Source of the DNA: Posidonia oceanica
Lineage: Eukaryota; Streptophyta; Magnoliopsida; Alismatales; Posidoniaceae
Assembly: GCA_037176725.1 (NCBI GenBank)
Contig: JAZBRS010000059.1
Location: 13,751,001 to 13,815,000, forward strand
DNA length: 64,000 nucleotides
Reading direction: 5' to 3'
Shown here: piece after piece, positions 11,545 to 23,347 of the stretch
Layout of the letters: every line of letters begins with the position of its first letter
How positions within the stretch are numbered: the first letter of the stretch is position 1
Notes under the pieces: generated by a model
What the model was told of the DNA's origin: nothing
Databases searched by the model: none
What the model saw: only the letters and a program-made list of their open reading frames with translations
Made by a program: the position numbers and the translations under genes

Positions 11545-12240
11545 GTTTGTAAAACACAAAATTGTCTGCGTTCTACATAGAACGCAGCTTTTCCTACATT
11601 TTACGCTTTAGATTTGGAAATTTTCTGCTGTAGTTGAATTGCCTTGCCATTTTAGGATTTTTTTCTTTCTTTTGATCCTCCCACGCCTCTATAAATACCA
11701 TAGGACCTCAACCTTGGAGTGAGAGGAAAATTGAACAGAGAGAATTGGGAGGAATTTTGGAGTGAAACTTGAGAGAAAGTGAAGTAGAGAGAAATTTAAG
11801 TGGAGAGAATTTGTGGAAAATTTGAGAAAGAAAAGAGAGAAAGGAGAGAACACTTCTAGTAATTCACAAGAGAGAGCTTAAAATTTCTTCCGACGATACT
11901 GTTTCCAACCAATACCACCCTTCATTCAATCCACACATTCCACAAATCAAAAGGGGGTTTTTTGTTATTGCATTTTTTTTATACATTCATAGATAGGCAT
12001 TACATATAATGACATGGGGGGGGATAGACTCTCGGGTTAGTATTTTTTCCATTTATTCCATGTTATTTAACTTTTATTTTTATATCCTTACTACACTATA
12101 TTAATCCACGTATTTTGATTTTTATTTTGCAAGGAAAAGAAGAGAAAGAAGAAGCTCACTGACACGGGCACCTTAAGGTAATGTTGGCGTTGTTCTAAGG
12201 TAGCTGAACCTACACCAACATCAAATCTCTCTAGGCATCT
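11545..12240 (+). other. LTR-like or leader sequence with a perfect palindrome
   Basis: This non-coding stretch looks transcriptional. A perfect inverted repeat CTGCGTTCTA-ca-TAGAACGCAG (11566-11587) is followed by a ctataaatacc TATA-like box at about 11690 and a purine-rich leader full of gagaga words. It may be an LTR or leader of a third retroelement, or the 5' untranslated part of the + copia element. Neither can be proven here. No second copy was seen in the window. Confidence 0.4.
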
Positions 12241-12479
12241 CAAGAGCTAGTGAAAGCGAATCGAGAGTGGCGATCACAACGACTTCAACATTTGTGGAGT
12301 AGAAGAGTCGAATATAAACATAGGGACACGAGAAGCGAAGCGAAACACTCTCTGAAATCCTGTATCCATAGGGTGCATCTTAAATAAACCTGCAATGGGT
12401 TGGACCCGCTTCGCCACTGATATTTATCACAAGAAGATAGAAGTCAAGATGGACGATTTTCATCAGGATCAAGGATGAG

Positions 12480-13456
12480 GCGAAGCAGAGGACAAAATAT
12501 GATGTTATTGCCAAGTAGGTAGCTACAACTAATGCTGTTTCTTTGGTCGAATCTAAGGCAGATAAGCGACCAAACTATGGCGTTGTAGGCAAGAGATCTA
12601 AGTCGAATCAGAAGAAAAAGAAGCCATATCCCATATATTTGGACATCAAAGCTCTAGATTTCAAGAAGAATGCCAAAGAGGCCACTGCATGCTTCAAATG
12701 TAGAAAGACGGGCCACTGGGGACGAGATTGCAAGATGCAAGAGGTGAACAACATTGCAGTGATGATTGGACATGTGAATGCCAAGAACAATGAGGTCGAT
12801 TGGTGGCTAAATTCTGGTGCTATGTGCCATGTCTGCAATAATCGAGCATAGTTTTCTTCCTATTAGCCAACAATAGGGAGTGAGATAGTGGAGATGGAGA
12901 ATCACACGCAATCAAAGGTCTTGGACATCGGCCAAGTGGTGCTGGAGTTGTCTTCTGAGAAGACATTAACACTAAGCAATGTGAAGTACGTAGCAAATAC
13001 AACAAAGAATCTCATTGTTGAGTGCTATCTTAATGATTCTGGACTGGAGTAGCATGTCAAAGGAGGCAAAGTAGTATTTTCCTTCAATGAAGTGTATTTT
13101 GGCAAGGCTTTTAAAACTGAAAGGATGTGCAAGCTTGTCATTGTAAATGCGCCTTCGACTTCTATTAATGAAATAAGTTCTGATTCTGCTTACTTGATGA
13201 ACTATGGCACCAAAGACTTGGGTGTGTGTACTACAAGAGAATTAGAAAGATGTCTAATCTTAGGCTTATTCCAAAATGTGGGGATAATACACATGAGAAG
13301 TGTGAGATTTGTACACAAACGAAGATCGTTAGAAAGTCCTTTAAAAGAGTTTCTAGGAGTACAGCAATTCTAAAATTGGTCCATTCTAATACATGTGATT
13401 TCAGAAGCTTCACCAGCAGAGGTGGGATGAAGTATTTTCTTACCTTCATAGATGAC
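12480..13456 (+). pseudogene. copia gag end, protease and integrase start (5' half of split pol)
   Basis: The frame from 12543 has a basic stretch, then a CCHC zinc knuckle (CFKCRKTGHWGRDC) of gag. The protease active-site box follows, reading WWLNSGAMCHVC where copia proteases have Asp in place of the Asn. After stops near 12850 and 13050 the frame continues (13092-13210). It then shifts to the frame of 13226 for the integrase zinc region (CGDNTHEKCEICTQTK). It reaches the core start (KYFLTFIDD) and is cut by the gypsy insertion at 13457. The reading resumes at 21051. Non-functional. Confidence 0.85.
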
Positions 13457-14726
13457 TGATGTGAATTTTAATTAACCGCAAGTGCACAGTATACTATGTA
13501 GTGTGGATGCAAATATGGGTCGATCCCACAGAGAATAGAGTTTCAAAACACAAAGATTAATTATCAGTTATTAAAAGGAATTTGAGAGTGATGATGATTA
13601 AAAACTAAAACTAGAAGATGTAATCAAATTAATTAAAACCTAGGGTTTCGAATCCATTTATGTAAAATACAAATACATTATTAAATCCACTCTCTGTCTC
13701 TCTTCATGATCTAAATAGTTTAACTCAATGATTCTTATTCTAACAAGCATAATCCATATGCAATGCACCATAGATTATCAAGTCCTAAGATAAAATCACA
13801 CAAATCAAACTAAAACAAATGATATACTTTAGATCTAAGATTATACACATGATCCCTAATTATTCTTCCCTAAGCATAGATTAAAAAGATATAATCAATA
13901 TTAATCTATCAAAGTTTATCGATATAATAGAGATTCATGCAATATACGTCTAGTCTAAGTAATCATAACATTTAAGCATGAGAAGACAAAGAGGAACTTA
14001 ATCACAATATATGAAATTACATAAACTTCATCTAAACCCTAGATCTAGAAACTTAACCAAGTATGATAATAGAAAGCATCAAAATAAAAGATAAGGAAAG
14101 AGAAGAGCAAGACATAATTAAGATAAAAAATGAACTTGTATTAATAAAAACTAAGACTACAGAAAATAAACTTGAAGAACTCTAAAACAATGGAAGAAGA
14201 GAGTCTAAGCCTAATGTGGAAGATGAAGATCCCCTCAGATCTACACAAGAGGTCCCTTTTATAGGCTTACAATGACTTAGTTATCACGGAGACAAATCCG
14301 GATGAAAATCCTAAAACTAAAATTTAAATACAGGATATTTACAAGTGATCAAGGTAACAGAAAAAGACTGAGTCAATGTCTTCATATCCGGGCGCCTAGG
14401 AGACGTCGGATGCGCACTTGGGCGCCTGGGAGGCGTCCAAGTGGCCCTGGATTAGCTTTGACTTGATCAATTCTGTTATCTTATCTTTCTCCTCGTATTT
14501 ACACACGTGGAAAAATTATATTTGACTTCTTGCATGGATTTGCATTTTTTTATCCTTGAAGTTGCATTTCTTTTTGTCTTTTATTCTTTTTCTTCCTTCT
14601 TTTTCTCTTTTCTTTTCAGGTCCTCAGATTCCTGCAAAATTTACATAAGACACCTCAAGTAATATTATTTATAAACAAAAGAGATAAATATGGGACATAA
14701 AACATGTACGAATAATGTGCTTATCA
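13457..14726 (-). repeat. gypsy LTR (3' LTR in element orientation), 1270 bp
   Basis: In plus-strand reading it starts TGATGTGAATTTTAATT and ends GTGCTTATCA. It matches 19809-21050 nearly throughout. It carries the long form of the GC-rich motif block at 14388-14448 (gggcgcctgggaggcgtcc preceded by a related copy). The copy at 20740-20765 is shorter. Confidence 0.95.
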
Positions 14727-14740
14727 AATACCCCCATACC
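14727..14740 (-). other. Polypurine tract of the gypsy element
   Basis: On the minus strand the sequence next to the 3' LTR reads ggtatgggggtatt followed by the LTR start TGATAAG. A G-rich tract at exactly this place is the expected plus-strand priming site. Confidence 0.75.
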
Positions 14741-16064
14741 TAACTTTTGCTAGTTCTTGAGCAAAACTGACTCTAACATAAGAAAAATAAGAAATCCTAA
14801 CTCACTTTCGCAGAAATCGCGATTGCACTTAGCACGTGCAACAAGCCTTTAAACTCCTAGGTTGTCCTAGTAGACGAGTGGTGTCTCGTGAGGGTTTGCA
14901 GCGGATCTACCCACAAAATCTCAGAAGAAATGGAAGAGAAACGAAATAAAAATAAAGAAAGATAAAAATATTATTTACACTATCACTATCTACAATATTT
15001 AAACAAGTTAGGAAGCTTCTAAACTACATTAAGTCTTTATTCTCCAGCTCTACCTCAAGTTAAGATCTCTCTCTCCTCCTCATGTCATGGAGACTTTTTC
15101 CTATCTTTCACACCATCCTTCTTTAAATTAGACTCACATGTACCTTGTGTTTGTGAAAATAGTCCTTAACAATGATTTTCAAGTCCAACCTGAGCATCTT
15201 TACATCTCATTTGAATAATTTAGAGAACTTTATTCTTACTTTCTTTGACTTTTTCTTGGCTACCTATTTATCGAGCTTTAGGTCAGTAATTCCCAAACCA
15301 GATGGCTCTAGGACACCAGATGTTGAGACACCATGTGTTGAGACACTTCTAAGAACTTAATTACTCAAGTAACCAAGGCCACAAAGACAAGATTTTTCTT
15401 CTCTCTCTTTTTTTTCATGTTTTTGTCCTCTAATTACCTTTTTACGTGAATATCCAATGCTTCCTGAGGCACGGTTACCCGGTTACTTAGAGATTGTTAG
15501 ACTTTTAGCCTTTTTTTTTTTCAATATGCTCAGGTGTTTCAGGTCTTCCTTTATTCTTCATAGTCAAGGACTAAAGTTTAAGTGCAAGATAAGGTACACA
15601 TGTGCTTAAGGATAATCCAGATGATGCTATTTTTTAGATTTTGTCTCAACTCTAGGGTTTGAGAGATTCCATTTTATCAGCTTTACCGTTAAACTCTAAC
15701 TCAAAGTCACTTATCCACCCCTAGCTAGCTAAATTATTACGGATAATTCTTAATTTTTTTTTAAATGAAAAGACAGAAGATTCTAACTAAAGAAAATGAA
15801 AAGAAAAATTCAAGTCTAAGAAAACTTTTTTTTTAATTTAAATGAAAAGATAGAAGATTCTAACTAAAGAAAATGAAAAGACACAAAGAAGACTCCCCTC
15901 ACACCTAAACCATGCATTATCCTCAATGTATGCAATAATTGATATGATCAATGAAAAATAATTAAAATTAGAACAATGATACCTGATTCGGGATGGAGTG
16001 CTTCTACTGCTAAGAAAAAGAAAGTTATATACATTTATACATATTTACATGATATGACCACTAC
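14741..16064 (-). other. Non-coding 3' region of the gypsy element
   Basis: No supported gene. It is homologous, by shared words, to 1373-2685 of the first gypsy element (for example the gggtagatccgctg-like stretch, aagtcc and the cacctaaaccatgcatt region). It contains a direct duplication of about 75 bp (about 15745-15790 and 15825-15875) sharing gattctaactaaagaaaatg. Confidence 0.6.
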
Positions 16065-18650
16065 TTACCCAAAATCCTGAGGATCATGAAGAACCATGCC
16101 TTTACCTTCCTTTTCAATTTCCACAATTACATGAGGGTAGTCCACTTTGACCAAAGATGTGGTCTTTTCCCGATCCTCTGAAGTTATGGAAATCATTAAT
16201 TCATCATCAAATGTTCTTTTAGATTCTTGGTCAAAATATTCAGGGTCAAGTTCGATTTCCTCCTCTATTAAATCATCTTTTTCTGAAAAATCCTCAATTA
16301 AGTTAACTTCAAATATTTCATTTGATTCCTGCCCTGATTTGTCATCCAAATTGAAAATATTCATTGTAATGGTCAAGTCTCCATAATTTAACTTCATGGA
16401 ACCATTCCGACAATTAATTAGGGCATTGGAAGTAGCAAGAAATGGTCGGCCTAGGATAACAGGACTTTGGCCTTTTAAGTTGGTCAAGGGTTGAGTTTCC
16501 AGTATTACAAAGTCTACAGGATAAACAAAGTCTTTGACCTTGACTAAAACATCTTCAACCATCCCCATTGGTGTCCTGAAAGATCTATCAGCTAACTATA
16601 TGATCACTTCAGTTTTCTTCATTTCTCCTAGCCCTAATTGCTGATATATTGAATATGGTAACACATTAATGCTAGCCCCTAGATCTAGAAAGGCCCTATC
16701 AAACTTGGTTTTGCCTATGACACATGATATTGTGAGACTTCCTGGATCTTTGTATTTCGTAGGCAATTGGTTTGTCAGAATGGAGCTAACATTGGCTGCT
16801 AGGAAAGCTTCCTTGGGTACCTTGGTTGGTCTTTTTCTAGTGCACAAGTCCTTGAGATATTTGGCATATGTAGGGACTTGTTGGATTGCATCTAGAAGGG
16901 GGATGTTTACCTTGACCTATCTAAAAACTTCCAAAATTTTCTCCATTTGTGCTGATTCATTTTTATTTTTCAACCTATTTGGAAATGGGGCAATAGGCTT
17001 CTAGGCGGACTCAATGGGTGGACTAGTGGAAGGCCCAATGTCAGGGTTGGGTCCTTCGTAACTCTCAGGCTCTTCAGACAGGCCTGAGTGGACAGGTGAA
17101 ATCGAGTCAAAAGATGAGTTCTTCTGAGTCTGAATGACATGATTAGGCATGTCGATGTAATTGTCAAACTTTTTACCAGATCTTAGGGATATGATAGCAT
17201 TAACTTGGTTGATCTGGTGAATTCGGTCGTCTTGGACCACATGAATGCTTTGATTTTGACCCCTAGGATTGGGTATAGGTTGACTAGGCAGGGTTCCCTT
17301 TTCTCTGTCTCCTACCAACGTGGCTAACTGACTCAATTGCATCTCAATTCGTGCTATGGCTTGTGTGTTGGTAGTTATGATAGTGTTGGTTTGGGAATTG
17401 GCTTTGAGGAGGGTCTCCATGCCTTTCTCAAGGATGCTCAGTCTTCTTTCTGTGTCATGAAATCCTGGAAGAGGAGGATTGTGCTGTGGTCCTACATGAA
17501 GGCTCTGTTGGACCGGTTAATTAGGCCTAGAATGATTTAAATGCTGTGGAGGGCCTTGGGAGAAAGTAAAATGATTACCTCCTTGGTGAGGTTGTTGGTT
17601 CCATGAGAAGTTTGGATGTTTTCTCCAACCCGGATTGTATGTGGGAGTATATGGGTAATTTCCAGGCCTTTGAAAAGTAGCATGTACCTGTTCAGGCTCG
17701 AAAGTGGGTTGACCCATGAATGAGGGACATTCCTTCATTACATGACCCATCATGTGGCAATGATTACACACTAGAGAAGGATTAGACACTTGGTGTACCT
17801 GAACTTTCTTCTTCATCTCTAGAGCTTCTAATCTACGAGTTAGGGTGTTGTACTTGGCTTCAGTGGCTATAGAAGACTCTACTGAGTGAATACCACCTTT
17901 AGAGGGTGTAAATTTATCAATTAATTGATCATTTGTATTTTCCCACTGCATTGTTTTCTCAGCTAATTCTCCTAGGAATTCCCATACCTCATCCTCATTT
18001 TTTTTCATGAATGCTCCCTGACACATAGATTCGAGCATGGTCCTAGTTAAAATATCTAAATCCTCATAAATTATTTGGCATAGTCTCCATTTTCCAATAC
18101 CATGGTGCAGACACTGGGCTAAGAGATCCTTAAATCTATCAAAATACTTTCAGAAAGACTCACCCCTTTATTGTTTAGATGAATTAATTTCATTTCTAAA
18201 TTTGATGGTCTTATGAACAGGATAATATTTTTTCAAAAATATAGTGCAAAATTGGACCCCAGTGGTGTTTGAATTAGTTGATAGATTATAAAGCTATTTT
18301 TTAGCATTGTCTTTTAATACAAAAGGAATGAATCTTAAACGGACTGCATCATCAGACAACTGCTGTAACTTCATCATACTACACACCTCCTCAAATTCAT
18401 TGATGAACCAGTAAATATCTTCAGATTCTATACCCATGAACTTAGGCAACTGGCTAATATAATTGGATTTGAGCTCAAAATTGTTGCCATTAGCATTTGG
18501 AAATCTAATGCAAGATGGTTGTGCAAGTCTTACTAGGTAACACCTGGCTTCTAATGCTAGAGGTGGATTGTGTATTTCATCAGCCATTTCAAATTCTTTG
18601 GGTTTGACATGGATGAGACGATGAGTCAAATCACAGACCCAAACGGGCAT
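16065..18650 (-). pseudogene. gypsy gag-protease frame, stops only
   Basis: All open pieces (18650-18294, 18038-17517, 17420-17001, 16847-16596, 16568-16065) lie in one frame, so the gene is broken by stop codons and not by frameshifts. Gag start: MADEIHNPPLALEARCYL in the first piece, then the conserved LKDNAKK region, where a stop replaces the usual Trp. A zinc knuckle CNHCHMMGHVMKEC is near 17760. The retropepsin box FLDLGASINVLPYS, with the catalytic Asp kept, is near 16670. After the protease (PVILGRPFLATSNA) comes an acidic tail ending MVLHDPQDFG. Reverse transcriptase and integrase, expected next in an autonomous element, are missing. Confidence 0.9.
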
Positions 18651-19784
18651 GCACTTGATGAAACTCCTTTTTTTATTTATAAAATAACAAAATGCAATGA
18701 AAATAAAAAAGAAGAAACGATGAGATAATCTGAACTAAATGGATGAGGAGATTACAGATAGAGGAGAAAGATGTCTAATCTAATCACACAAGTCAAACAA
18801 ATCTTAATTCTAATGTTGACCTAAAATCTAGACAGCTCCTAACTTCCAAGTTAAACTTCAAGATCCTTGGTTCAAAATTTCTCAAACCGAGTTAGCCAGA
18901 TCAGTGGAGGAAAGTAGGAGGCTCCCCGTGCGTAAGCAACGGACCTAATTAAATAACCACTTTGCCTTTTAAGAGGTCGAGCCTCTTGAATCACTTTTCT
19001 TAGACACCAACAATGAATAAGAATTTTAAATTCAATTCTCTCTAGGTTTTACTTGTCCTATCGAGCTCAAACCTTAGGGGCCAATGTCTACTTAATTTTA
19101 ATTGAAGTTTAAGTCAATGCTCAATGCTTTCTTTTGTTGTTTGTGGGCTAAGGAAGGGTGATGAAATCCCCACCTTAGCTTGTACTATAAGTTTTGCCCT
19201 TAGGTAATTTGAAATGATATGCAACAAACAATTATACTGAAACAAGTTGTTCTTTCTACTAACTATATGCTCTAAAATGCAAGGAATCAAGTAGGAGAAC
19301 ACGTACCTTTTCCTCCAGCAATCACCAAAATAAAATAACAGGAAATAAAAATTACTCTAAATACAAACTATATGATGTATGCTCTAAAAGCAGGCTTCTA
19401 TCTTATCATGAAATATTTTTAATTGGGTTCAAGTTTATGTTTGATTTTTAAATTAATGAAGGAGAAAAAACAGAAACTGAAACAATAACTAAATCCTAGA
19501 TCAGGATTCTAGAAAAAATCAGAATTAACTGAAACTAAAATTACGGAGAAAATAACTCACCTCGGCGCCTAATAGGCGCCAAAAGTGCAGATTAGCGCTT
19601 AGGAGGCGCCACTGATCCCTAGGATTTTCTGGAAATTACTTCCTGATTCTTTTGATCTCTGACTAAATATCCCTGTAAGATAAAAATAACGAAACAAATT
19701 TTTTTTTTATATATATCTTTTTTTATTGTATAAAAACAGAAAGAAAGAAATAACCGACAATAAATCAATGTTATAAAACACTAT
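18651..19784 (-). other. gypsy 5' leader with GGCGCC motifs
   Basis: Leader of about 1.1 kb between primer site and gag, with no supported gene. At 19562-19612 it carries GC-rich palindromic motifs (ggcgcctaataggcgcc and gcgcttaggaggcgcc) that resemble those inside the LTRs. Confidence 0.6.
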
Positions 19785-19802
19785 TCCCCGGCAACGGTGC
19801 CA
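19785..19802 (-). other. Primer-binding site for tRNA-Asp
   Basis: The plus strand reads tccccggcaacggtgcca. This is the 3' end of plant tRNA-Asp (cggcaacggcgcca) with one difference, so the minus strand is the primer-binding site. It lies 6 bp from the LTR edge at 19809. Athila-type elements are known to use this tRNA. Confidence 0.85.
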
Positions 19803-19808
19803 AAAACT

Positions 19809-21050
19809 TGATGTGAATTTTAATTAACCGCAAGTGTACGGTGTATTATGTAGTACGGATGCAAATACGGGTCGATTCCACAAAGAATAGAGTTTCAAAA
19901 CACAAAGATTAATTATCAGTTATTGAAAGGAATTTGAGAGTGATGATGATTAAAAACTAAAATTAGAAGATGTAATCAAATTAATTAAAACCTAGGTTTT
20001 CGAATCCATTTATGTAAAATACAAATGCATGATTAAATCCACTCTCTGTCTCTCTTCATGATCTAAATAGTTTAACTCAATGGTTCTTATTCTAACAAGC
20101 ATAATCCATATGCAATGCACCATAGATTATCAAGTCCTAAGATAAAATCACACAAATCAAACTAAAACAAATGATATACTTTAGATCTAAGATTATACAC
20201 ATGATCCCTAATTATTCTTCCCTAAACATAGATTAAAAAGATATAATCAATATTAATCTATCAAAGTTTATCGATATAATAAAGATTCCTGCAATATACG
20301 TCTAGTCTAAGTAATCATAACATTTAAGCATGAGAAGACAAAGAGGAACTTAATCACAACATATGAAATTACATAAACTTCATCTAAACCCTAAATCTAG
20401 AAACTTAGCCAAGCATGATAATGGAAAGCATCAAAATAAAAGATAAGGAAAGAGAAGAGTAAGACATAATTAAGAAAAAAAATGAACTTGTATTAATAAA
20501 AACTAAGATTATAGAAAATGTACATGAAAAACTCTAAAACAATGAAAGAAGAGAGTCTAAGCCTAATGTGGAAGATGAAGGATCCCCTCAGATCTACACA
20601 CGGGGTCTCTTTTATAGGCTTACAAGGACTTAGTTATCACAGAGACAAATCCGGATAAAAATCCTAAAACTAAAATTCAAATACAGGATATTTACAAGTG
20701 ATCAAGGTAACAGAAAAAGACTGAGTCAACGTCTTCATATCCAGGCGCCTGGGAGGCGTCCAAGTGGCCCTGGATTAGCTCTGACTTGTTCAATTCTATT
20801 ATCTTATCTTTCTCCTCGTATTTACACACGTAGAAAAAGTGTATTTGACTTCTTGCATGGATTTGCATTTCTTTTATCCTTGGAGTTGCATTTCTTTTTA
20901 TCTTTTATTCTTTCTCTTCCTTCTTTTTCTCTTTTCTTTTCAGGTCCTCAGGTTCCTGCAAATTTTACATAAAATACCTCGAGTAATATTATTTATAAAT
21001 AAAAGAGATAAATATGGAACATAAAACATGTACGAATAATGTGCTCATCA
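19809..21050 (-). repeat. gypsy LTR (5' LTR in element orientation), 1242 bp
   Basis: Starts TGATGTGAATTTTAATT and ends GTGCTCATCA (plus strand). It is shorter than the other LTR mainly by loss of one unit of the GC-rich motif block between short direct repeats. Confidence 0.95.
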
Positions 21051-23347
21051 ATGACTACTCTAGATATACCTTTGTTTATCTGCTAAAGTCAAAGGATGAA
21101 ATTTTTGAGAAGTTTATGGACTTCAAGGCTCGAGTAGAAAGGCAAATAGAAAGGAAACTGAAGAGACCGAGAAGTGACAGAAGAGGGGAATACCGGTCCA
21201 AGAAGCTCGCAGCATTCTACACAGAGTATGGAATCGAGAATGAAACCACGGCTCCATACTGTCTACAGTCGAATGGAGTAATAGAAAGGAAGAATAGGAC
21301 ATTGACTGAAATGGTCAATTCTATGTTGCTAACGACCGAGTTGCCGAATTGTTACTGGGGTGAAGCAATTCTTTCACCAAAATGGAGACAATACCACACG
21401 AACTTTGGTTCAATATCCGACCTAGTCTGGGATCTATTAGAGTGTGGGGGCGCATAGTCTATGTTAGGCTACCAAACATAAAGATTGATAAGTTGGGAAC
21501 TTGTACAACCAAGGTAGTATTTCGGGGATATGCTAAGAGTAGTGATGCTCGAAGGTTTCTATATTTGGAAACGAATTCCATCATAGAAGCTTGAAATGCA
21601 GAGTACTTCGAGGAGAAGTTCATCAAAGACAAGAGCATTATGTTGCATGATCTTCCAGAAAATCTCTTTATGAGAGAGAACGAGATTCCAAGATCTGACA
21701 AGGAGTCAGAATCTATGACCAAGGAGGTTGTACCCTAGGTGGAGGAGTCACTGGCTTGGAGCCACCAATCAAGCAAGTAAGAAAGGACAAAACCTTTGGA
21801 CCTGATCTTACCACTTATAGCATAGAAGGTGATTTACAAAACTTTAAGGAAGTAATGCAATCTAGAGATGCAGCATTCTGACAAGATGCAATCCAAGATG
21901 AGTATAACTCAATAATGGCTAACAACATGTGGGTGTTGGTGGATCTACCTGATGGCTCAAAACCAATTGGCAGCAAATGTGTCTTCAAGAAGAAGATGTT
22001 GGCTGATGGTTCAGTGGACAAGTTTAAGACTAGACTTGAAGGCATCGATTATTTTGATACCTATTCTCCAATAGCTCGTATTTCCGCCATTCGTTTATTG
22101 ATTGCAATGGTTGCAATACAAAAGATGGTAATACATCAGATGGATGTAAAAATTGCATTCTTATATGAAGACTTGACTGAGAAAATTTACATGATTCAGC
22201 TTAAAGGGTTCGTAGTCAAGGAACTAGAACGAAAAGTATGTAAATTGGTAAGATTTCTATATGGATTGAAGCAAGCTCCCAAGATGTGGCATGAAAAATT
22301 TGACAAAGTGACCAAGTCAAATGTTTACAAAGTCAGTGATGCTGATAAGTGTATTTACACAAAATTTACTGATGAACGAGGAGTCATCATATGTCTTTAT
22401 GTGAATGATACGCTTATCTTAGGTACTGACACAGAGGTTGTGAAAGATACAAAGAATTTCTTTCATCCAAGTTTAGCATAAAGAACATGGGACTTGCAGA
22501 TGTGATCTTGGAGATCAAGATAGTAAGGACTTTAAAGGGATTCACCTTGATACAGTCATACTATATTAAGAATGTACTTATGAAGTATAAGTATTATAAC
22601 TTGGCAATAGTATACACGCCGTATGACTATGTGCGCAAGTTAGAGGAAAACAGTGGGAAAGCTGTACGACAGCTAGAGTATTCTAAAATTGTTGGAAGTC
22701 TCGTGTATGTAATGAATTACACTAGGCCAGACATAGTATTTGCTGTGAGTATGTTGAGTAGGTTCACTAAGAATCCAAGCGAGGAGCATTGAATTGCTAT
22801 AGAAAGAGTAGTGGCTTACCTTAAAGGAATCATGCATTATGCACTACATTTTACTGGCTACCCCACTGTGATAGAAGCATACTCAGATGCGAGTTGGGGA
22901 GGAGAGAAAGATGGAACATCTACAAGTACTGGATTTGTCTTTCTGCTTGGTGGAGCTACTATATCATGGAAGTCGAAGAAGTAGAGTGTCATCTCGAAAT
23001 TCTCTATGGAATCTAAGTTTTATGCATTGGTGGCCGCAACCGAGAAGGTAGAGTATCTCAGAGAGTTATTGTTTGATCTTCCACCATTTAGAGAAAGAAT
23101 GCTGGGCATTGCTATCTCTTGTAACAATCAAGCGGTTGCGACAGCTGCTGATAATGATTTGTAGAACGAACGGAATAGAACTATGTGGATCCACTATGCA
23201 CATGTTTCTGATTTACTTAAAAGGGGCGTGATCACGGTGATGGATGTTAGAAGCTAAGAAAATCTAGCTGATCCCTTTACAAAAGGTCTCACGAGAGAAT
23301 TCGTAGAGAAGACTTCAAAAGGAATAGGGCTAATATCTACATTGTAA
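21051..23347 (+). pseudogene. copia integrase, reverse transcriptase and RNase H (3' half of split pol)
   Basis: The integrase core resumes with DYSRYTFVYLLKSKDE, followed by YCLQSNGVIERKNRT with the core Glu. The frame shifts near 21380 into the piece 21382-21594 (RVWGRIVYVRLPN, the integrase end). Reverse transcriptase starts at about 21915 (MANNMWVLVDLPDGSKPIGS). It keeps FLYGLKQAPKMWHEKF, but its active-site box reads LYVNDTLIL with Asn in place of the first Asp. The frame shifts again near 22485 for the thumb and connection (MGLADVILEIKI, NYTRPDIVFAVSMLSRF). RNase H (AYSDASWGG, then LADPFTKGL) runs with stops to the TAA at 23345-23347. There are at least three frameshifts and several stops. 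Confidence 0.9.

Larger units (their letters stand above)
13457..21050 (-). mobile_element. Complete non-autonomous Ty3/gypsy (Athila-like) element, 7594 bp
   Basis: Both LTRs are present (13457-14726 and 19809-21050) with TG...CA ends, and the 5-bp direct repeat atgac flanks the element (13452-13456 and 21051-21055). On the minus strand the order is 5' LTR, primer site, leader, gag-protease frame (18650 to 16065), non-coding 3' region, polypurine tract, 3' LTR. No reverse transcriptase, RNase H or integrase is present: after the protease the frame passes straight to a tail that ends MVLHDPQDFG. The two LTRs differ at about 14 sites in their first 235 bp, mostly transitions, so the insertion is not recent. 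Confidence 0.95.

Noticed and set aside
19785..19802. Possible tRNA-Asp gene fragment
   Set aside because: Only the 3' end of the tRNA is present and it abuts an LTR by 6 bp, so it is the retrotransposon primer site.
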